Assembly (NCBI GenBank): GCA_964485455.1
Contig: CAZAJU010000103.1
Location: 1-6,800, forward strand
Direction of reading: 5' to 3'
From: Tissierella_B sp964485455
Lineage (GTDB): Bacteria > Bacillota > Clostridia > Tissierellales > Tissierellaceae
DNA length: 6,800 nt
The notes under the pieces were generated by a model. The model was not told where the DNA came from. It saw nothing but the letters and a program-made list of their open reading frames with translations, and did no database searches. Positions 1-6,458 of the stretch are shown piece by piece; positions within the stretch are counted from its first letter, which is position 1, and each line of letters opens with the position of its first letter. The position numbers and the translations under genes are program-made.

Positions 1-601
1 AATCGCTGTCACCATGTAACATTAGTATAGGTCTATTCTTTAAGGATTCTATATTATTCATTGGATTATATTTGTCAATTTTATCCTGAATTTCCTTAGG
101 AAAATCATCAGGGTTTAGCTTCAATGCTTCTAAAAAGCATTTATTGGAATAGTTCCAATTACAGGATCCATTGAATATTACTGCAGCCTTTATATATGGA
201 TAATATGAAAATATACCTGCGGATGTAAATCCACCCATAGAATTTCCGCAAACTCCTATCCTATTTGGATCCGCAGATAGATTACTAACAATATATTCAA
301 ATACCTTCTCAAACTCCTCAATATTATTAAATATGATTTCCCAAAAGTGTTTTCCAGCTTCTTCAGGATTTTTATGATCAACCGGATTTCTTTCTCCGTG
401 ATATATAGCACAAGGAATAACTACTTGATAGCCTAAACTAGCAAAGATAAAAGCCCTAAATTTTTGTTTCTCAATACTAGAACCCCATCCATGATATAGT
501 ACTATTGTTGGATGCAAGAGGTTGTGATTAATAGGTGTTAATATGATAGTCGGTATATCGTATATAGATATATTTAGTTCTTTAACATTTCTTAGCTCCA
601 T
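1..601 (-). CDS. Alpha/beta hydrolase, YitV-like esterase/peptidase family (3' end cut by window edge)
   Basis: The frame is open from an ATG at 599-601 to the left edge, giving 200 visible residues. GAGGTGA at 607-613 sits 5 bases upstream and fixes the start; a nearer-looking ATG at 604-606 hits a stop after four codons. Visible landmarks of the alpha/beta hydrolase fold are the oxyanion-hole type HGWG at residues 37-40, the nucleophile elbow GNSMGG at 119-124 with Ser121 as likely nucleophile, and HGDSD at 196-200, where the acid of the triad (probably Asp200) is expected. The catalytic His would lie beyond the edge. HGER at 68-71 and GKHFWEIIFNNIEE around 83-96 resemble, from memory, B. 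subtilis YitV, an esterase of about 255 residues in the prolyl-oligopeptidase-like group. No signal peptide is seen, so it is probably cytoplasmic. The substrate is unknown. It follows the YcxB-like gene by 26 bases and is probably co-transcribed with it. Confidence 0.85.
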   Translation of the reverse strand, partial: MELRNVKELNISIYDIPTIILTPINHNLLHPTIVLYHGWGSSIEKQKFRAFIFASLGYQVVIPCAIYHGERNPVDHKNPEEAGKHFWEIIFNNIEEFEKVFEYIVSNLSADPNRIGVCGNSMGGFTSAGIFSYYPYIKAAVIFNGSCNWNYSNKCFLEALKLNPDDFPKEIQDKIDKYNPMNNIESLKNRPILMLHGDSD

Positions 602-627
602 AGCATTCACCTCATCTTTATTAGATA

Positions 628-1143
628 TCATTCTACCCCTAATTTCTCCAAAAGAGATTTTTTTGTTTCTTCATCTAAGTATCTTGTAGGTATTATGTGA
701 GCTGTAACGGCGCTTAAATATATAAGTATCATATCATCATTAATATTGATATCCTTTATGCTATCCTTTGATATTATTTCAGATGATTTTTTAGTAACAA
801 TTCTTATATTTTTATCATCAATTATCATAGTCTTTTTACCAAATAAGAATGAAGTATCACCTTTCCTTAATATCTTTTGAACATCCAACTTTATCAGTCT
901 TTTATAAAGTCTTGGATAAGCAACCATCCATACCACAACAAATAAAATTGAGATAACACCCCAATAAATTTTTGGTTGCTTGAATACTTCTGTACTTATT
1001 GCATAGATAGGCAAAGAAAACAATAAGGGTGTTATATATCTTAATATATTATATGTCCTTTTCTGTGATTTTGAATGCTCAGCATGGTATAGATTAAACT
1101 TAAGATAGTCCTCTTCAGTTACTTCAAATTTTAATTTTATGAT
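628..1143 (-). CDS. YcxB-family two-helix membrane protein with apparent non-canonical start
   Basis: The frame ends at TGA 628-630 and stays open up to the stop codon of ung. The first usual start codon (TTG, 1021-1023) would begin inside the first membrane helix and lose about 40 conserved-looking residues. Read from ATC at 1141-1143 the protein has 171 residues, close to YcxB-like proteins (about 170-185). Its N-terminus (KFEVTEEDYLKFNLYH, about residues 5-20) matches the family pattern as I know it. Two hydrophobic segments follow at about 34-50 and 60-76. The cytoplasmic C-terminal domain at about 100-165 carries the family's beta-rich pattern ending in IIPTRYLDEE. The family has no established function; it is a small inner-membrane protein with a PH-like C-terminal part. 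The gap to ung is 21 bases, so translation may be coupled. ATA at 1138-1140 is an alternative start. The coding call is firm; the start is uncertain. Confidence 0.78.
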   Translation of the reverse strand: MIKLKFEVTEEDYLKFNLYHAEHSKSQKRTYNILRYITPLLFSLPIYAISTEVFKQPKIYWGVISILFVVVWMVAYPRLYKRLIKLDVQKILRKGDTSFLFGKKTMIIDDKNIRIVTKKSSEIISKDSIKDININDDMILIYLSAVTAHIIPTRYLDEETKKSLLEKLGVE

Positions 1144-1148
1144 TGTTT

Positions 1149-1156
1149 CCCCCTTT
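1149..1156 (-). promoter_or_regulatory. Ribosome binding site of the YcxB-like gene
   Basis: AAAGGGGG on the minus strand lies 5 bases before ATC 1141-1143 and 8 bases before ATA 1138-1140. A second purine block, AGGAGA at 1159-1164, directly follows the ung stop codon. Together they argue that translation begins here and not at the internal TTG at 1021-1023. Confidence 0.55.
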
Positions 1157-1164
1157 GTTCTCCT

Positions 1165-1842
1165 TTAAATATTCTCTATTTGCCAATCTATAGGCTTCTT
1201 TCCTATACTCTCTAAAAAGCTATTAGTCTTAGAAAATGGCTTTGACCCAAAGAAACCTCTAAAAGCTGATAAGGGACTAGGGTGTACTGATTTTATTATA
1301 TAATGGTGCTTATTAGTTATAAGTTTCTCCTTAGCTATTGCATTACTTCCCCAAAGGATAAAGACTATAGGGTCTTGCCTTCTATTTAATAGCTCTATTA
1401 TATGATCTGTAAATAGCTCCCATCCTATATTCTTATGAGAATTTGCCTCAGCTTGTCGTACTGTTAGAGAAGTATTTAATAGGAGTACGCCCTGCCTAGC
1501 CCATTTCTCCAAATATCCATTATTAGGTACATAACAACCCAAATCATCATGAAGCTCCTTATACATATTTAAGAGTGATGGAGGGATCCGAACCCCTGGT
1601 TTTACAGAGAATGCCAGCCCATGGGCTTGATTTGGTCCATGATATGGATCTTGCCCCAATATTACAGCCTTGACATCATTATAATCAGTATAATGTAAAG
1701 CATTATATATATCATAGGCATTTGGGTAGATAACCCTGTTCCTATACTCTTCTATCAGAAAAGTTCTTAGATTTTTATAGTAATCTTTTTCCAGTTCATC
1801 TTTAAGCAAATCATTCCAACCATTTTTAAATATATCAGCCAT
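1165..1842 (-). CDS. ung: Uracil-DNA glycosylase, family 1
   Basis: Ung removes uracil from DNA by cleaving the N-glycosidic bond, starting base excision repair of deaminated cytosine or misincorporated dUMP in the cytoplasm. The 225-residue product has the usual family length. Motif A, GQDPYHGPNQAHGLAFSV, lies at residues 63-80 with the water-activating Asp65 and the stacking Phe78. LLLNTSLTVR at 120-129 carries Asn123, equivalent to the uracil-reading Asn of E. coli Ung. VFILWGSNA is at 160-168. Motif B, HPSPLSAFRGFFG, starts at His187, the second catalytic residue, and includes the Leu of the minor-groove loop. All key residues are present, so the enzyme should be active. ATG at 1840-1842 is preceded by GAGGTGA (1847-1853) at 4 bases. 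It sits about 100 bases after trkH and 21 bases before the YcxB-like gene; repair and potassium uptake have no obvious link, so the neighbourhood looks incidental. Confidence 0.97.
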   Translation of the reverse strand: MADIFKNGWNDLLKDELEKDYYKNLRTFLIEEYRNRVIYPNAYDIYNALHYTDYNDVKAVILGQDPYHGPNQAHGLAFSVKPGVRIPPSLLNMYKELHDDLGCYVPNNGYLEKWARQGVLLLNTSLTVRQAEANSHKNIGWELFTDHIIELLNRRQDPIVFILWGSNAIAKEKLITNKHHYIIKSVHPSPLSAFRGFFGSKPFSKTNSFLESIGKKPIDWQIENI

Positions 1843-1852
1843 CTTTTCACCT

Positions 1853-1946
1853 CAACTTCAGTTTGCCACTCTATCCTTAATCCCTAATTATTCCCTATTA
1901 GTATTTTATTTTTCACTCTTATTATTCACCCCTATTTGTTCACTGA
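1853..1946 (-). repeat. Purine-rich degenerate heptad-like repeat between trkH and ung
   Basis: On the minus strand this gap reads as a run of related AG-rich units about 7 bases long. GTGAA recurs at 1939-1943, 1925-1929 and 1912-1916, spaced 14 and 13 bases, close to two heptads. Units with GGG follow at 1893-1895 and 1882-1884, flanked by the similar TAATAGGGA and TAATTAGGGA. I see no small ORF, no hairpin followed by a T run and no convincing promoter in it. Function is unknown; it may simply be slippage-derived spacer DNA. Confidence 0.45.
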
Positions 1947-3398
1947 TTATACGTCTCTTCTCCATGCTTTTGGTGCAACTAACGAAACCACTGTAAATAA
2001 CTCTAACCTTCCAAGAAGCATTAATATTGTAAATAAGAACTTGGCAGGCTGTGAATAGTACACGAAGTTTCTTGTTGGCCCTGCAAAATCAAGGCCAGGT
2101 CCTATGTTCCCTAAAGTTGCAGCCACAGAAGCTATAGCGCTCTCAATATTTACTCCTTCCAGCATTATCAATAAGGAGGAAATAACAAATACAAACAAGT
2201 ATAGTGCAAGAAAACTTACTATCCCTGATACAATTTCATTTTGCATTATCTTACCATTTACCTTTATAGGCATCATAGCCCTCGGATGAAATGATTTGCC
2301 AACCTCTCTCTTAATCATCTTAAGCATGACTAGGATACGGATAACCTTCATACCACCTGCAGTTGAACCAGCACTTGCCCCGATAAACATTAAAAGCAGT
2401 AAAATTCCCTTGCTAAAGGTAGGCCATAAATCAAAATCCACAGTAGTATACCCAGTTGTAGTCATTATAGAGCTTACTTGAAAGTATGCATCCCTTAAAG
2501 CTAAGCCAATATTATCATAACTAGTAAAAAGTAGATTTAATGCTATAGACAACACAGATATAGAGATGATTATTAAATATAATCTTAGCTCCTCATCCTT
2601 AAGTATATCCCTAACTTTTCCCTTATAGCCTGTATAGTAAAGTGAAAAGTTTACACCTGATAAAATCATAAAAGTTCCAATAACTAAGTGTATATACGTA
2701 GAAGGATATGCTGCAACACTGTTGTTATATGGAGCAAATCCTCCTGTACCAACTGTTCCAAAAGTAAGTAAAAAGGAATCAAATAAGTTCATTCCTCCCA
2801 AAACCAGTAATATTACTTCAATAATTGTAATGATGATGTAGGTAGTATACAATATCTTTGCTGTATCTTTCATCCTTGGAGCAATTTTACCAGCTACAGG
2901 TCCTGGACTTTCCGCCTTGAAAATTTGGAATCCTTGAATTCCGAGGGTCGGCAAGAGAGCTAGTGTAAATACAAGTATTCCCATACCACCTATCCAATGG
3001 GTAAAGGACCTCCAAAACAAAGTTCCCTTAGGCAATATTTCAACGTTAGAAAAAATAGTAGCACCAGTAGTAGTAAATCCAGAAACTATTTCAAATAAAG
3101 CATCAATATAGGTTTTGGTATTTCCTGCTAAGTATAGAGGCAATGCTCCTAAGATGGATGAAAGTATCCACCCAAGAGTCACTATAGCAAATCCATCTCT
3201 CGCTATAATTTTATGACTTCCCCTTTTTACAGATGCCATTACCAATCCCATTATTGCTGTAAGCAATATAGAAATAAGAAACGCTGTGGAATCACCTCCT
3301 TTAGTATATACCGATATTATATAAGAAGGCACCATTAGAAGGGATTCAATTAGAAGAATTATCCCTACTACCTTTAGTACGATTCCATAATTCACCAA
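1947..3398 (-). CDS. trkH: Trk potassium uptake system, pore-forming membrane subunit TrkH
   Basis: TrkH forms the potassium-conducting path in the cytoplasmic membrane and is gated by the TrkA ring encoded just upstream. The 483-residue product equals E. coli TrkH in length and is hydrophobic throughout. Four selectivity-filter repeats are visible: TTTGAT at residues 109-114, TVGTGGFA at 215-222, TTTGYTT at 313-319 and TLGNIGPG at 428-435. HWIGGMGI at 134-141 is a family signature. GASAGSTAGGMKVIR at 340-354 matches the intramembrane gating loop, and Arg464 in LLGRLELFT matches the conserved basic residue of the last helix. The extra N-terminal helix pair (about 5-30 and 38-57) points to TrkH rather than the shorter KtrB. 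The start is TTG at 3396-3398 or GTG at 3393-3395; GAGGGGG at 3404-3410 lies 5 or 8 bases before them. The first 53 bases overlap the end of trkA. Confidence 0.95.
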   Translation of the reverse strand: MVNYGIVLKVVGIILLIESLLMVPSYIISVYTKGGDSTAFLISILLTAIMGLVMASVKRGSHKIIARDGFAIVTLGWILSSILGALPLYLAGNTKTYIDALFEIVSGFTTTGATIFSNVEILPKGTLFWRSFTHWIGGMGILVFTLALLPTLGIQGFQIFKAESPGPVAGKIAPRMKDTAKILYTTYIIITIIEVILLVLGGMNLFDSFLLTFGTVGTGGFAPYNNSVAAYPSTYIHLVIGTFMILSGVNFSLYYTGYKGKVRDILKDEELRLYLIIISISVLSIALNLLFTSYDNIGLALRDAYFQVSSIMTTTGYTTVDFDLWPTFSKGILLLLMFIGASAGSTAGGMKVIRILVMLKMIKREVGKSFHPRAMMPIKVNGKIMQNEIVSGIVSFLALYLFVFVISSLLIMLEGVNIESAIASVAATLGNIGPGLDFAGPTRNFVYYSQPAKFLFTILMLLGRLELFTVVSLVAPKAWRRDV

Positions 3399-4752
3399 AT
3401 ATTCCCCCTCTTTGTTTATTGAAAAAGATCTTCAATTTATCCAAGTCATCGTTAAGACAAAATACTACTATTCTATCATTAGGTTTTATAAGAGTTTTTC
3501 CTTTAGGTATAATTACCTCTCCATGTCTAACTAAAGCTCCAATAATGACACCCTTTGGTAGATTCAATTCTTCTAGTGATTTATTCACTATAGGAAGGTC
3601 ATTGTCAATGATTATCTCAGTGACCTCTGCCTCACCACCAAGTAAGAGAGATACTGAAACTACCTTCCCACCTCTAATATATTTTAAAATATTACTTGCT
3701 GTAATATATACAGGGTTAACTGCTACATCCACACCAAGTCTATCAATAATCTTGGTATAGTTAGGCCTACTTATTTTGGATATGGTCTTTCGTACCCCTG
3801 ATTGCTTGGCCATTAATGCCATAAGAAGATTTTCCTCATCAAATCCAGTTACTCCAACAAAGGCATCCATTGATGAAAGGGATTCCTCTTCCAATAAATG
3901 AATATCTGTACCGTCACCGTGGATAATAAGAACATTATCCAATAGTTCTGAAAGCTCTAGACATCTTTCCTTATCTTGTTCAACCAAGGTGACTTGTATC
4001 TTAGCTTTAGATAATTTATCAGCTAGATAATAGCCAATATTACCTCCTCCAAGAATCATAACCTTTTCCACTGTTTTCTTTTTATAATCATCTATAAAGA
4101 GTTCACTTACCTTTTCAACCTCATAACTCTTACCAATAATATGTATTACATCACCTTCTAATAGCTCTGTAGAGCCATCTGGAATTATCATAACTCCATT
4201 TCTTGATATAGCAGTAATCAATAGATTGTCAAATCCATCTAAATCCTTAATCTTCTTACCAACAAATACCTCATTGTAATGGATATTAAAATCTATCATC
4301 TGAACCTTGCCACTAGCAAAATCACCAGAATTTAGTCCATAGCTCTTTAAGAGATACTTACAAATGGAAGTAGCTGTTGCTAAGTCTGGATTTATCGTAT
4401 GGTCAATACCTAGCTCAGTCTTGATAAAGTCCAATTGCTTCATATATTCTGGATTTCTAATACGTGCAATGGTCTGCTTACAAGCTAGCTTTTTCGCCAA
4501 GGCACAAATTACTGTGTTGGTCTCATCGCTATCTGTAGATGCTACCAGTAGATCAAAGCTTCGAATATCCAACTCTCTCAAGACTTTTATATCTATGCCG
4601 TTAGCAACGACAGTTAATACATCCATATGCTCGTTTATTTTATCTATTACTTTAGAACTACTATCTATTACGGTTACATCTATATTTTCCTGTACAAAGG
4701 CTTCCGCTAGTTTCTGACCAAGCTTACCTGCCCCCACTATCATTACCTTCAA
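3346..4752 (-). CDS. trkA: Trk potassium uptake system, NAD-binding regulatory subunit TrkA (double RCK)
   Basis: TrkA is a peripheral cytoplasmic protein that binds nucleotides and gates TrkH. The 468 residues hold two tandem RCK units. The first Rossmann fold has GAGKLG at 7-12 and acidic Asp30 at the end of beta-2, followed by an RCK_C domain at about 145-225. The second has GGGNIG at 235-240 and acidic Glu258, with RCK_C at about 365-445. The RCK_C domains end near KIFFNK (441-446); the following 22 residues form a polar tail encoded over the ribosome site and first codons of trkH, and look like an addition compared with the usual length of about 450-460. The start is TTG at 4750-4752, chosen because GAGGTGA at 4758-4764 is 5 bases away; ATG at 4741-4743 would be 14 bases away and leave only two residues before the glycine motif. 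It lies just after the terminator of the ABC unit, so it should have its own promoter. Confidence 0.95.
   Translation of the reverse strand: MKVMIVGAGKLGQKLAEAFVQENIDVTVIDSSSKVIDKINEHMDVLTVVANGIDIKVLRELDIRSFDLLVASTDSDETNTVICALAKKLACKQTIARIRNPEYMKQLDFIKTELGIDHTINPDLATATSICKYLLKSYGLNSGDFASGKVQMIDFNIHYNEVFVGKKIKDLDGFDNLLITAISRNGVMIIPDGSTELLEGDVIHIIGKSYEVEKVSELFIDDYKKKTVEKVMILGGGNIGYYLADKLSKAKIQVTLVEQDKERCLELSELLDNVLIIHGDGTDIHLLEEESLSSMDAFVGVTGFDEENLLMALMAKQSGVRKTISKISRPNYTKIIDRLGVDVAVNPVYITASNILKYIRGGKVVSVSLLLGGEAEVTEIIIDNDLPIVNKSLEELNLPKGVIIGALVRHGEVIIPKGKTLIKPNDRIVVFCLNDDLDKLKIFFNKQRGGIFGELWNRTKGSRDNSSN
3404..3410 (-). promoter_or_regulatory. Ribosome binding site of trkH inside trkA
   Basis: GAGGGGG lies within the last codons of trkA (the Arg-Gly-Gly at TrkA residues 448-450). 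It is 5 bases from TTG 3396-3398 and 8 bases from GTG 3393-3395. No ATG is near, so trkH must use one of these weaker start codons, which may hold TrkH output below or proportional to TrkA. Confidence 0.6.
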
Positions 4753-4757
4753 TTAAC

Positions 4758-4764
4758 TCACCTC
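4758..4764 (-). promoter_or_regulatory. Ribosome binding site selecting the TTG start of trkA
   Basis: GAGGTGA is identical to the sites of ung and the hydrolase. Its 5-base distance to TTG 4750-4752 fits the spacing used by other genes here, while the in-frame ATG at 4741-4743 is too far downstream. Confidence 0.65.
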
Positions 4765-4771
4765 TAAGCTA

Positions 4772-4780
4772 AATATAGCA
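4772..4780 (-). promoter_or_regulatory. trkA: Candidate extended -10 promoter element for trkA
   Basis: The minus strand reads TGCTATATT, that is a TGn extension plus a TATATT hexamer differing from TATAAT at one base. At 17 bases upstream only a weak TTTAAT is found for the -35. The start point would fall near 4765, leaving a leader that barely includes the ribosome site. It is the best candidate in the short space between the terminator and trkA, where a promoter is needed. Confidence 0.35.
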
Positions 4781-4800
4781 GATATTACTAAATTATTAAA

Positions 4801-4821
4801 CCCCAATAAAAAATATTGGGG
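4801..4821 (-). terminator. Factor-independent terminator of the gntR-ABC transporter unit
   Basis: A perfect 8-bp inverted repeat (CCCCAATA / TATTGGGG) encloses a 5-base loop. In the minus direction it is followed by TTTAATAATTT, a T-rich though interrupted tract. It begins 17 bases after the permease stop codon. On the plus strand no T run follows, so it acts for minus-strand transcripts. Confidence 0.75.
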
Positions 4822-4838
4822 CTCTAAATTAAAGGGGT

Positions 4839-5579
4839 TTACCCTATTCTATTTTTGATGTTTGTATTTTTTACTACCGTGAATCCTGCTCCATAGCAAA
4901 CAAGAATCGGGATTGTTAGAACTATCAATTGTCTTAAGTCTATTCTTATAGTCATAATCTGATTTAATACTCCAAATATAAATGTAATCCCTACTCCTAC
5001 AAACAAGGAGACTAGAATACCGACTATTATCCATAGCTTCCAACCTATTTTATAGTTTAAAACCGCAAGTAGGTTCATAATTGATGTTACAAATAGGAAA
5101 ACTGCAAACAAGGATAAAATAATAAATATAAGGCTATCATTTTCAGAATTAAATATCCCAAAATCCGTCAAAGGGATAAAACCTAGGCCCTTTATAGCTA
5201 GGATATCCACCTTCATTAATATCCCTTGAATTACTGCAAATACTAGCGTAGCCAATAAATTATCTACAATAGTAGACTTATAGAAATCCTTTCTTGTAGT
5301 GCTAAAGCTTATTGCTATTGGAAAATACTCATAGTACATCTCATAGCAATACACTATGAAGAAGATAAAAGCTGGCCACATATTGGCACCTGCTATTGAC
5401 ATGGTACTTAATGACCCTGATGAAAAATCATGAATACCATAGAAGATAGTGCCTTCACCAAAGTAGTAATTTACCAGATAGGATGCTATATTAAGGACAA
5501 GCATAACCGCCCAGAATACACCTACTCCCTTTAAAAAATCTATTCTTTGAAATTTCATTGCTCTTTTAAAAGCAGTCAT
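4839..5579 (-). CDS. ABC-2 type transporter permease subunit
   Basis: This 246-residue hydrophobic protein is the membrane partner of the ATPase encoded directly upstream. About six membrane segments are visible, near residues 20-39, 67-87, 105-124, 148-174, 181-204 and 216-236. The cytoplasmic stretch STTRKDFYKSTIVDN at about 93-107 resembles the 'TRKDFY' element after helix 2 in ABC-2 permeases accompanying GntR/YtrA regulators, and probably touches the ATPase. The substrate cannot be read from the sequence; relatives export antimicrobial or envelope-active compounds or have unknown cargo. ATG 5577-5579 directly follows the ATPase stop, and the strong site AAAGGAGGT at 5587-5595 lies inside the ATPase's last codons. 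As the only permease before the terminator, it may act as a homodimer. Confidence 0.85.
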   Translation of the reverse strand: MTAFKRAMKFQRIDFLKGVGVFWAVMLVLNIASYLVNYYFGEGTIFYGIHDFSSGSLSTMSIAGANMWPAFIFFIVYCYEMYYEYFPIAISFSTTRKDFYKSTIVDNLLATLVFAVIQGILMKVDILAIKGLGFIPLTDFGIFNSENDSLIFIILSLFAVFLFVTSIMNLLAVLNYKIGWKLWIIVGILVSLFVGVGITFIFGVLNQIMTIRIDLRQLIVLTIPILVCYGAGFTVVKNTNIKNRIG

Positions 5580-6458
5580 TTAGATTACCTCCTTTAACTG
5601 ATCATTTTCAGTTAAATATACGAATAACTTTTGTAAAGGAATAGAACTTATTTCTATATTCTTAGCCTTAAGCACTTGTTTCTCCTCAATACTTAGTTCA
5701 TCAAACAATCCTACTATTTCCAAGCTACCAAATTGCTCCCTATGAATAATTTTCTTATCCTGTATAACCGGGGCCATATTATCATACCTACCATTTAAGA
5801 AGTATCCTCTTTCTAATATATTAGAAACCTCATCCTTCAAAAACACCTTTTCATCCTTAAGGATAATGACCTCTTCAAAGAGGTTGGTTACTTCATCGAT
5901 CAAATGAGTCGAGATGATTACTGTTCTTGGATTTTTCTCTACATCTTGAAGAAGAAGTTCATAAAACTTGTATCTAAAAGCTGCATCTAGACCTAAGGAT
6001 GGTTCATCGAATATGGTCAATTTACATCTTGATGCAAGGCCAATTACAAGTCCTACCATAGTCTGATTTCCTCTGGATAATTTGCTGTATTTTTTCTTTA
6101 TATTGAGATTAAACTCCTTAACCAAGAACTCCTTATAATCTTCATCCCAGTCTTTAAATAATATCTTTGCCATGGTAAATAAATTCTTTACCTTAGTATC
6201 ATCAACAGGTATACCTTTTTCCCTAACAAGACATATATTTTCAATGGCATTAGTATTTTCATAGATATCTTCATTATTATATTTTAATTGACCACTGTCA
6301 GATCTTAAATGACCAGCTATTATATTCATAAGTGTTGATTTTCCTACTCCATTCCGTCCAAGAAGTCCATATATCTTTCCTTCTTCGATGTTTAAGTTTA
6401 TATCCGTCAATACTCTAGTTTTACCAAATGATCTACTTAATCCTTTTATTTCAAGCAT
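5580..6458 (-). CDS. ABC transporter ATP-binding protein, YtrB-like (GntR-linked) type
   Basis: This 292-residue cytoplasmic ATPase should drive the permease encoded just downstream. Walker A is GRNGVGKS at 34-41, the signature is LSRGN at 127-131 in place of LSGGQ, Walker B is LTIFDEP at 147-153 with catalytic Glu152, the D-loop is LGLDA at 155-159 and the switch His185 lies in STHL. The Q-loop region around 76-81 reads CLVREK without the usual Gln. WDEDY at about 104-108, the FRYKFYELL after Walker B and PRTVIISTH before the switch are, from my knowledge of the family, typical of ATPases paired with YtrA-like regulators. Residues 220-292 are a C-terminal extension beyond the core domain, as in many exporters of this type. 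ATG 6456-6458 follows the regulator's TAA with no gap; AAAGGAGGGG at 6465-6474 is the ribosome site. Drug or peptide export is plausible; the substrate is unknown. Confidence 0.9.
   Translation of the reverse strand: MLEIKGLSRSFGKTRVLTDINLNIEEGKIYGLLGRNGVGKSTLMNIIAGHLRSDSGQLKYNNEDIYENTNAIENICLVREKGIPVDDTKVKNLFTMAKILFKDWDEDYKEFLVKEFNLNIKKKYSKLSRGNQTMVGLVIGLASRCKLTIFDEPSLGLDAAFRYKFYELLLQDVEKNPRTVIISTHLIDEVTNLFEEVIILKDEKVFLKDEVSNILERGYFLNGRYDNMAPVIQDKKIIHREQFGSLEIVGLFDELSIEEKQVLKAKNIEISSIPLQKLFVYLTENDQLKEVI
5587..5595 (-). promoter_or_regulatory. Strong ribosome binding site of the permease, inside the ATPase gene
   Basis: AAAGGAGGT is a near-perfect anti-16S match; its GGAGG core ends 8 bases before ATG 5577-5579. 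It is read as the Lys-Glu-Val codons near the ATPase C-terminus, so translation of the two subunits is probably coupled. Confidence 0.85.

Noticed and set aside
1021..1023. TTG as the start of the YcxB-like protein
   Set aside because: It falls inside a membrane helix, has no ribosome site, and would discard a family-like N-terminal region of about 40 codons.
1946..1951. TATAAT on the minus strand at the trkH stop codon as a promoter for ung
   Set aside because: The hexamer is perfect, but the nearest -35-like TTGCAC (1973-1978) is 21 bases away and there is no TGn extension, so it is probably chance in AT-rich DNA.
2104..2481. Two plus-strand 61-codon open frames
   Set aside because: They lie antisense to trkH, have no ribosome sites or family resemblance, and the minus-strand reading carries all the TrkH motifs.
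3419..3760. Plus-strand open frame of 113 codons
   Set aside because: Antisense shadow of trkA's second RCK unit; the low-complexity Ser/Leu/Ile product resembles nothing.
4364..4717. Plus-strand open frame of 117 codons
   Set aside because: Antisense shadow of the first RCK domain of trkA, without a ribosome site.
4849..5043. Minus-strand 64-codon open frame
   Set aside because: Lies in another frame within the permease gene; the permease frame gives coherent membrane helices and has a strong ribosome site.
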